IMG/VR virus record: IMGVR_UViG_3300037489_000065
Location: 1-37,247 of that record
From: a virus
Direction: 5' to 3' (one strand)
Length of the DNA stretch: 37,247 nt
Part shown: positions 32,177 through 37,247 of the stretch, in pieces
Layout: each line of letters begins with the position of its first letter
Position numbering within the stretch: position 1 is the first letter of the stretch
Translations under genes and position numbers: made by a program
Notes under the pieces: generated by a model
Database searches by the model: none
What the model was told of the DNA's origin: nothing
What the model saw: the letters and a program-made list of their open reading frames with translations, nothing else

Positions 32177-32356
32177 ATGAAGGAAATAAACTTTAATGAA
32201 TTAATAAACTCTAGTCTTCAAGAAAAAGATACACAAATTGATAAAATGGACTGGCCTTCTGTGGTGAAATTACGCAGTAATGCTGTTGATATAGTAAAAT
32301 TGTGTGATAGGTATGAACGAAAAATGGATGATTTTCTGGATAATGAATGTAGTTAA
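32177..32356 (+). CDS. Hypothetical helical protein (59 aa)
   Basis: 59 aa, charged and helical (NELINSSLQEKDTQIDKMDW; VKLRSNAVDIVKLCDRYERK). It starts two bases after the previous stop. No family recognised. Codon use is AT-rich like its neighbours. Confidence 0.6.
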   Translation: MKEINFNELINSSLQEKDTQIDKMDWPSVVKLRSNAVDIVKLCDRYERKMDDFLDNECS

Positions 32357-32427
32357 CCAAAAATAAGACTAGGAGAGCTCAATGAACTAAGATATTTACA
32401 CATCAATCATATTGTGAGTATCTTATC

Positions 32428-32736
32428 ATGAAAACCTTTTATTTATTGTTACTATTATTCCCTTCCCTGGTTGTGGCCGATTACAGGCACCATGACCACA
32501 ATCCCGACACCGTTACCAATGAGCTTAACTTGGCGCTACCCATGGCGGCCGCTGGGGTGCGTTTTGATCCTAACCGATATGGTATGCAGGGGGCCATTGC
32601 TATCGGTGGCCACGATGGTTCTCAGGCGTTCGCCTTTGGACTAGCGAGGCGAATGGATCAAGTATTATTAAGTGGATCTGTCAGTTTTGTTGACGGTAAT
32701 GAAGGGTGGAACGCTGGGCTTAGTTGGGGATTCTAA
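32428..32736 (+). CDS. Exported YadA-anchor-like outer-membrane protein
   Basis: 102 aa. A signal peptide (MKTFYLLLLLFPSLVVA) is followed by a His-rich stretch and then about 65 residues, from ALPMAAAGVRFDPNRYGMQG through AIAIGGHDGSQAFAFGLARR to SVSFVDGNEGWNAGLSWGF. This matches the four-strand membrane anchor of trimeric autotransporters (YadA C-terminus), ending in the typical aromatic residue. There is no passenger domain. It should form a trimeric barrel in the outer membrane. No good ribosome-binding site is visible; a weak hairpin with stems AAGATA/TATCTT (about 32389-32424) lies in front. Confidence 0.68.
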   Translation: MKTFYLLLLLFPSLVVADYRHHDHNPDTVTNELNLALPMAAAGVRFDPNRYGMQGAIAIGGHDGSQAFAFGLARRMDQVLLSGSVSFVDGNEGWNAGLSWGF

Positions 32737-32738
32737 TA

Positions 32739-32999
32739 ATGAAAGACGCCGCGTATAAATATATAAAGTTGGTGCTGGAAAACAAACCTATATCGGCGGT
32801 GATCGCTGTGGCAATATTGGCCCTGCTTACCTCGCTTGGGTTCAATGTCAATTATTGGATGGGGGAGGAAGTTGAGGTGGTTGAGCTGATAAAAGAACAT
32901 CCACACAATTTTGCATTACCAAATCATCCACATGATTTCGCTGAATCGGATCATTCCCACATTGAGATTAAGGAATTAATGCAAGATCATGGACGATGA
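32739..32999 (+). CDS. Membrane-anchored His-rich protein, possible holin or spanin-like
   Basis: 86 aa from ATG 32739 (GGGGATTC upstream; an in-frame TTG at 32724 is less likely). One transmembrane helix (PISAVIAVAILALLTSLGFN, residues about 18-37) is followed by a periplasmic-looking tail rich in His, Asp and Glu, with HPHNF, HPHDF and DHSHI repeats, possibly metal binding. It directly follows the outer-membrane gene, an arrangement reminiscent of envelope-spanning pairs. Lysis function is inference. Confidence 0.65.
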   Translation: MKDAAYKYIKLVLENKPISAVIAVAILALLTSLGFNVNYWMGEEVEVVELIKEHPHNFALPNHPHDFAESDHSHIEIKELMQDHGR

Positions 33000-33064
33000 T
33001 GCTATATTGACGGTGTAGTCATTAGAAAGTAAGTGGTCGATGCTATATTGATTATACAGTCAAT
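33000..33064 (+). promoter_or_regulatory. Two tandem extended -10 promoters with operator candidates, sites D and C
   Basis: TGC-TATATT occurs at 33000-33008 and again at 33041-33049, spaced 41 bases. Each runs into a palindrome: ATTGAC-GGTGTA-GTCATT (33006-33023) and ATTGAT-TATACA-GTCAAT (33047-33064). No good -35 is visible for either, so they would rely on the extended -10 or an activator. Transcription would enter the origin-like region. Confidence 0.6.
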
Positions 33065-33097
33065 ATGAAGTAAGTGCCCAATATAGGCCATTTTTCC

Positions 33098-33336
33098 ACC
33101 CCGCACTTGAGTCCGGGGTATTGTACGGGGTACGTATAAGTCATTGATTTATAAGGTTTACCCCGTACTTGCGAAATACCCCGTACAAAACTTATCTCTA
33201 GGAATCCTACGTGCTATACGCTACATACCTTCTATATATATTATTATTACTATTTAATAAAAGTAAGGGGTATAGAGGGTATAAGGGTATAAGTGTGGAA
33301 TTATCAATAACTTATAATACCCCGCACTGGGGGGTA
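33098..33336. other. Origin-like non-coding region with iteron-type repeats
   Basis: No gene lies between 33000 and 33437. The stretch holds a repeated ACCCCGYAC element: 33098 (forward), 33159 (forward), 33177 (forward), 33319 (forward) and inverted at 33123-33132. The inverted pair 33123-33132 / 33159-33168 has perfect 10-bp arms. Two other hairpins lie at CCCCG/CGGGG (33099-33118) and TACCCC/GGGGTA (33318-33336). An AT-only-like run (33231-33262) is followed by three GGGTATA copies (33268, 33277, 33285). Iterons beside an AT-rich run are the usual form of a replication origin. A packaging site is an alternative. Confidence 0.6.
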
Positions 33337-33377
33337 ATTGAGGGGTGTTACGGGCAATTAATATTTCGATATGATAA

Positions 33378-33406
33378 TTGACATATGCCTATCTGTGGTA
33401 TTAAAT
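33378..33406 (+). promoter_or_regulatory. Late-operon promoter candidate
   Basis: TTGACA (33378-33383), 17-base spacer, TTAAAT (33401-33406), followed after about 30 bases by the gene at 33438. It may start the long structural operon. Confidence 0.65.
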
Positions 33407-33437
33407 ATTTAGATATGTAATTTGAAAAGGTGTGATC

Positions 33438-33644
33438 ATGGCTGACATATTGGTGGAAATCGATGGTATAAGGGAAATGATAGATGAGAGTCGTTTGGTT
33501 AAAACGGAAGGTGTTTTAAATAACAAGAATGAATATACCACATGGACCGAATGGCGTCTTAACGGCGTGATTGTAAAGCGCGGCGCGCATGTGACACTTA
33601 AACGAAATGTGTGTGCCGAGGGTATAGCGGCAATGTTGAAATAA
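33438..33644 (+). CDS. Small protein at start of late operon
   Basis: 68 aa from ATG 33438 with AAAAGGTG six bases upstream; an overlapping GTG at 33432 is less likely. It is alpha-beta with LVEIDGIREMIDESRLVKTE and TEWRLNGVIVKRGAHVTLKR. No family recognised. As first gene of the late operon it may be a regulator or small structural protein. Confidence 0.68.
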   Translation: MADILVEIDGIREMIDESRLVKTEGVLNNKNEYTTWTEWRLNGVIVKRGAHVTLKRNVCAEGIAAMLK

Positions 33645-33658
33645 CAGGAGATTAAGAA

Positions 33659-34129
33659 ATGGCAAATGTTCAAGCAATGTGTACTTCAGCAAAACAGGAA
33701 TTTCTAAACGGATCTCATGCGTTTGGCGCTCAAGCAGCAAATGGTGTTCGAACTGTGACCACTAAAGATGTCTTTAATCTTGCTCTGTTCTTGGTATCAG
33801 CAAGTAGGGGCGTGGCTGATACTGTCTACAATACGACTGGTGAACTGGCGGCTAGTGGTAACTATACCCAGGGCGGACAGGCAGTAACGAATGCAACTGA
33901 ACCCACTACAACTGGAACTACGGCATTTTGGACCCCTTCGGCTAATCTTACTTGGACAAATCTAACGTCCAGTGCTGCCTTTGATGCTGCAGTGTTATAC
34001 AACGATTCTGCAATAGGTAAAGAGGAAATTTCTGTCCATACGTTCAGCTCTCAGGATATTACGGCGGCTGATTTCACCCTAACTATGCCTACTAATGATG
34101 CTAGTGATGGCCTTGTAAGGATTGCGTAA
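33659..34129 (+). CDS. Accessory structural protein (head or fibre)
   Basis: 156 aa. A phage structural protein type seen in many siphophages: a helical start (MCTSAKQEFLNGSHAFG), FNLALFLVSASRGV, then GNYTQGGQAVTNATEPTTTG, FWTPSANLTWTNL, AAVLYND and the end DFTLTMPTNDASDGLVRIA. This order of segments, ending in TLTMPxxDAxxGLVRIA, is typical. It has a good ribosome-binding site (AGGAGATTAAGAA). A virion decoration or fibre-base role is probable. It overlaps the next gene by one base (TAATG). Confidence 0.78.
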   Translation: MANVQAMCTSAKQEFLNGSHAFGAQAANGVRTVTTKDVFNLALFLVSASRGVADTVYNTTGELAASGNYTQGGQAVTNATEPTTTGTTAFWTPSANLTWTNLTSSAAFDAAVLYNDSAIGKEEISVHTFSSQDITAADFTLTMPTNDASDGLVRIA

Positions 34130-34650
34130 TGCCAGTAGATACTTACAGATACGAAACTGCACCTGCTGCGCCGGGGTTTCTGAGATTTAAATATTATTTT
34201 CATGTTATTCCTGAAGATTATGAATGGCTGAGATTTAATTTTATTGAAGTTGACACTTTCGATGCTGCTGCGGATATTATAACTAGGGTTGATCAAGTCA
34301 ACGAAGAATTAGGTATTGACGAGATACATAAGTATATGAACCTTGTTGACCAGCGTCAATTTGTTGACCATGTTGCTAATCACCAACCCCAAGCAGATTT
34401 TGATCGGCGTATGTTGGGGAGAATAATGCCTCTCATTGATTGTTTCGTATTTAATGACACGTTGAACTTTTTTCGTGAAATAGAAATTCGCTCAGGACTT
34501 CCACCACCTCAACGTCATAATTATTTAGGGGTACAGGCCGTGGATTATGAGTTAGTGGAGACTAGATATAATGAACACAGTGGCACCCAATCATTCTTTG
34601 ATGCTGAAGAATTGCGCGTTTGGCCTGAAACCCCCGAGGATTGGGAATAG
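34129..34650 (+). CDS. Accessory virion-region protein
   Basis: 173 aa, no known domain. It has a compact acidic alpha-beta composition with many Tyr, Phe and Asp: EVDTFDAAADIITRVDQVNE, ELGIDEIHKYMNLVDQ, and FRRML-like segments. Proteins of this type lie between structural genes, so a virion or assembly role is likely. The stop overlaps the next GTG (TAGTG). I cannot assign a function. Confidence 0.65.
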   Translation: MPVDTYRYETAPAAPGFLRFKYYFHVIPEDYEWLRFNFIEVDTFDAAADIITRVDQVNEELGIDEIHKYMNLVDQRQFVDHVANHQPQADFDRRMLGRIMPLIDCFVFNDTLNFFREIEIRSGLPPPQRHNYLGVQAVDYELVETRYNEHSGTQSFFDAEELRVWPETPEDWE

Positions 34651-35978
34651 TGGCGGTTATTTATTGTGACAGTAACGCATCCGGTGGTGATGATGGCACA
34701 GACTGGACAAATGCTTATGAAGACCTTCCGGCAGCTTTAACCGCATGGAATCCTGGAGACGTTATATGGCTGGCTCATAATAGCGCAGAGACTTCCGGTT
34801 CTGGTAAAACACTAGGCGCTACCAATGCCACTCGTGCTGTTCATTGTCCTGTATATAGGGTTAACTCTGGAACTGATGTTTATGACAATTCGGATGCTAC
34901 TGTAAATTATGCCGTTACTGGTGGTGCCGCCGATATTACAATTACTACTTTTATTGCTTTTCATGGGGTCAGGTTTAGTGGTGGTGATAATATTATTCCT
35001 GGGAATGGCGCAGATTCAGTTAAATTTATAGACTGTCACCTTACGTTAACGGGAGCATCTTCAATACTTCAGCATGGCTCCGCGAGTGCTGATAATTTCG
35101 CTTATTATAATAATTGCGTTATCAATTTTTCTAGTGGAAGTGGTGGGTGGATATTAAATACTAATAATAGTATTACTTTTGATAATTGTGAATTCCAAGG
35201 AAATGCAATCACTAATGGCCTTTTGAGAATAACTAGCGCAAGACATTCGACTTATGCATTTAATGCTTGTGATTTTTCAGCATTAACAAATGATACTTTG
35301 GTGGATATTTCGCCCGCCAATGATACGCAATTGCGAGTTGATTTTAATGCGTGTTCTTTGCCTTCAGGTGTATCTATAACGGATGGGGGTTTTCAAGGTG
35401 AGGGTCAGATAGTTGTTGTCAGCGGTTGTGATCAACCAGGATCAGGAAACGCAAAACGCTACAGAAACGAAGTTCACACGTTTAGAGGTGTAACCAGTTA
35501 TAATATAACAAGTTACCATAATAATGGTTTGGTTGATGAGGATGGATCTACTAGACTCTCATATGAAATGAACCCGAATTCTAATACAACAATACAAACC
35601 CCTTTAGAAGGGATTCCATTATATGTTTATGTAGATTCTATAGGGTCAACTATTTTCACCGTTGAGGTTGTTGAAAACTTTACAAGTGCATTAACGGATA
35701 CAGAGGCATGGATGGATATTTATGTTTATGACACTGCTGATGACGCAAAATGGGAAAAATACTCCACCAGAAATACAGATATTTCCAGCGCAGGAAGTTC
35801 TCTTGCTGCTGGTACTGGGTTGGCTAATTGGACAGGGGAACCCGGCAGTTCAAGATCAGCCAAGTTTGAAAAAACAATCACAATAAATGAAGTCGGTTAT
35901 GTAAAAGCAATCGTATATTTAGGTATAGAAGAGGCTGGACAAGTTCTACATTATGATGACAGCATAACGGTGTCATAA
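34650..35978 (+). CDS. Beta-helix structural protein (spike or fibre-like)
   Basis: 442 aa from GTG 34650, which overlaps the previous stop; a TTG at 34641 is less likely. The N-terminal part (VIYCDSNASGGDDGTDWTNA followed by AYEDLPAAL and DVIWLA) and repeated short strands with FIDCHL, YYNNCVI, FDNCEFQ and FNACDF rungs match a right-handed beta-helix of the pectate-lyase-like class. Residues about 320-442 form a beta-sandwich end domain. Such proteins are tailspikes, or decorations that bind or cut glycans. No catalytic site is identified. Confidence 0.78.
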   Translation: MAVIYCDSNASGGDDGTDWTNAYEDLPAALTAWNPGDVIWLAHNSAETSGSGKTLGATNATRAVHCPVYRVNSGTDVYDNSDATVNYAVTGGAADITITTFIAFHGVRFSGGDNIIPGNGADSVKFIDCHLTLTGASSILQHGSASADNFAYYNNCVINFSSGSGGWILNTNNSITFDNCEFQGNAITNGLLRITSARHSTYAFNACDFSALTNDTLVDISPANDTQLRVDFNACSLPSGVSITDGGFQGEGQIVVVSGCDQPGSGNAKRYRNEVHTFRGVTSYNITSYHNNGLVDEDGSTRLSYEMNPNSNTTIQTPLEGIPLYVYVDSIGSTIFTVEVVENFTSALTDTEAWMDIYVYDTADDAKWEKYSTRNTDISSAGSSLAAGTGLANWTGEPGSSRSAKFEKTITINEVGYVKAIVYLGIEEAGQVLHYDDSITVS

Positions 35979-37189
35979 TGGCCAGAAAAGGCACAGCTCC
36001 AGGCTTGGGTGTAATAACAGAAACCCAAAGCCAGAAAGGGACTGCGCCAGGATGGGGGATTTTACAAGAAACTGCTGTTGCCGCAGGAGAGGGGGCCACA
36101 TTAACAGGTAACTCTGGGGCAGGCGCAGAAGGAGATATTTCTGCCTCAATAAGTGTTGCAATAACAGGTAATCAAGGCACAGGTAATGAAGGAACATTAA
36201 TTCCTGGTGTTAGCGTCAATATACCCATTACTGGTAACGAAGGAACAGGAACGGAAGGTTCTTTTGCTACTGCAATAGCAGTCCCGTTGACAGGAGAAGA
36301 AGGTACAGGAGCAGAAGGAAGTTTAACTTCATCTATTAGCGTTCCCCTTACCGGCGAAGAGGGTGTCGGTGCGGAAGGCTCTTTCGCCACTGCAATATCT
36401 GTATCGTTAACTGGCGAGGAAGGCATAGGGTCAGAGGGCTCCCTATCTCCTGCAATATCAGTTTCGTTAACCGGGGAAGAGGCTACTGGCGCTGTTGGCA
36501 CCTTGGTTCCAAGTGCAGGGGTTTTCGTAGCTCTCACTGGTGAAGAGGGTACAGGGGCCGAGGGAAGTCTCTCACTTGCCATATCTGTGCCTTTAACTGG
36601 TGAAGAGGCCGCTGGTGCAGAAGGCACACTCACTCCCTCGGTGGGAGCAACAGAAGTTCCCATAACAGGTGTTGAAGGTACCGGAGCGGAAGGCTCTCTA
36701 TCCACTGCTATATCTGTATCTCTAACTGGGGAAGAAGCCACAGGAGCGGAAGGGGATTTCTCGCTTGCAGTATCTGTAAATCTTACTGGCGAAGAAGGAA
36801 CTGGTGCCGAGGGAACCATAACCCCTTCGGTAGGGGCACAAGTCGCTTTAACTGGTGAGGAAGGTATCGGTGTCGAGGGCTCTCTATCCCTTGCAATATC
36901 TGTATCTCTAACTGGTGAGGAAGGTACCGGAGCCATTGGAACAATCGTTCCGGAGGTGGGAATACAAGTCGCTTTAACTGGTGAGGAAGGTACCGGTGCT
37001 GTTGGTTCTGTATCACCTTCAATAACTGTCTCACTTACTGGTGTTGAAGGGGTTGGTGCCATCGGTACGGTTGGTCCACCAGGTTTAGAGCCAACCGTAC
37101 CAGGTCTGGAATATACGTTATCTGGAAATCGGCTACACTATACGGTACCAGATGATCGATTACATTGGACATTGGAGGAAGAGGACTGA
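35978..37189 (+). CDS. Repeat-rich surface protein with 16 LTGEEGTGAEGS-type repeats
   Basis: 403 aa. Residues about 40-360 consist of some 15 full repeats and one partial repeat of 20-23 residues of the form LTGEEGTGAEGSLxxAISVS, each strand-turn-strand, low in aromatic residues and Cys. This suggests a long thin beta-solenoid or stacked fibre. The C-terminal EYTLSGNRLHYTVPDDRLHW segment recurs at the ends of phage head-fibre or fibre-anchor proteins. The start overlaps the upstream stop (TAATG). The stop lies in the terminal repeat (equal to 67-69). Confidence 0.8.
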   Translation: MARKGTAPGLGVITETQSQKGTAPGWGILQETAVAAGEGATLTGNSGAGAEGDISASISVAITGNQGTGNEGTLIPGVSVNIPITGNEGTGTEGSFATAIAVPLTGEEGTGAEGSLTSSISVPLTGEEGVGAEGSFATAISVSLTGEEGIGSEGSLSPAISVSLTGEEATGAVGTLVPSAGVFVALTGEEGTGAEGSLSLAISVPLTGEEAAGAEGTLTPSVGATEVPITGVEGTGAEGSLSTAISVSLTGEEATGAEGDFSLAVSVNLTGEEGTGAEGTITPSVGAQVALTGEEGIGVEGSLSLAISVSLTGEEGTGAIGTIVPEVGIQVALTGEEGTGAVGSVSPSITVSLTGVEGVGAIGTVGPPGLEPTVPGLEYTLSGNRLHYTVPDDRLHWTLEEED

Positions 37190-37247
37190 TGACAAGTCAA
37201 GCACCACAAGTGCCAGATAAAACCGTTTCGGAAGTAAGAAACGGTGC
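37121..37247. repeat. Terminal direct repeat, right copy
   Basis: Identical to 1-127. See the left copy. Confidence 0.95.
37189..37247 (+). CDS. Partial copy of the gene at 69 (contig overlap)
   Basis: The first 59 bases of the gene at 69-410 reappear here because of the 127-base overlap. It is cut by the end of the contig and is not a second gene. Confidence 0.9.
   Translation, partial: MTSQAPQVPDKTVSEVRNG

Noticed and set aside
33098-33336. CRISPR array
   Set aside because: The repeats are short, irregularly spaced and in both orientations, with no uniform spacers and no cas genes.
36172-37062. A 296-codon reading frame on the minus strand
   Set aside because: It is the antisense shadow of the repeat protein at 35978; its Pro/Ser repeats merely mirror the + strand repeats.

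Overview
The window is the complete genome of a tailed double-stranded DNA phage (Caudoviricetes) with the gene order of a siphovirus. Bases 1-127 are repeated exactly at 37121-37247, so the unit genome is 37,120 bp and the contig closes on itself. The host looks Gram-negative: there are signal-peptide proteins with periplasmic or outer-membrane character (a YadA-anchor-like barrel and a YfiM-like protein), and consensus TTGACA/TATAAT promoters. The base composition looks moderately AT-rich. No integrase, excisionase or CI-like repressor was found, so a virulent life style is more likely. The host species cannot be read from the sequence.

Layout. (1) A long rightward late operon starts near 33.4 kb, runs through the contig ends and continues to 16.77 kb. 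In order it holds accessory structural proteins (33.4-37.2 kb and 69-410), terminase small and large subunits, portal (DUF4055 type), a small Cys-containing protein, a Mu-F-like minor head protein, scaffold, a P22-type coat protein, head-tail connectors, tail terminator, two tandem tail-tube proteins, a tail assembly chaperone pair joined by a -1 frameshift, tape measure, a Dit-like protein and a tail hub (both carrying inserted sugar-binding-like modules), and a small tail-tip protein. (2) A leftward operon (22.35 to 16.77 kb) encodes a conserved protein of unknown function, a Cas4/RecB-like nuclease, a single-strand binding protein, a family B DNA polymerase and an NrdJb-like orphan domain. 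(3) A rightward early/replication operon (22.4-28.9 kb) encodes a DNA methyltransferase, an SF2 helicase, a duplicated small gene pair, a VRR-NUC nuclease, a tandem-HTH regulator and a primase-helicase. (4) A rightward stretch of small accessory genes (28.9-33.0 kb) includes many short membrane, exported and zinc-binding proteins, several of them under 60 codons. (5) A 438-bp non-coding region (33.0-33.44 kb) has the look of a replication origin, with iteron-like repeats, hairpins and an AT-rich stretch.

How it works together. PolB, SSB, primase-helicase, SF2 helicase and two nucleases form a largely self-sufficient replication and recombination set. A palindromic site of the form ATTGAC-N6-GTCAAT lies at or just past four putative -10 boxes (22.4, 29.2, 33.0 and 33.05 kb). 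It probably couples the divergent early operons and the origin region to one regulator, for which the tandem TetR-type HTH protein and a ribbon-helix-helix-like protein are candidates.

The most unusual element is a promoter-equipped, stem-closed RNA candidate of about 135 nt at 25.92-26.06 kb that contains two tRNA T-arm-like hairpins. No canonical endolysin could be recognised.
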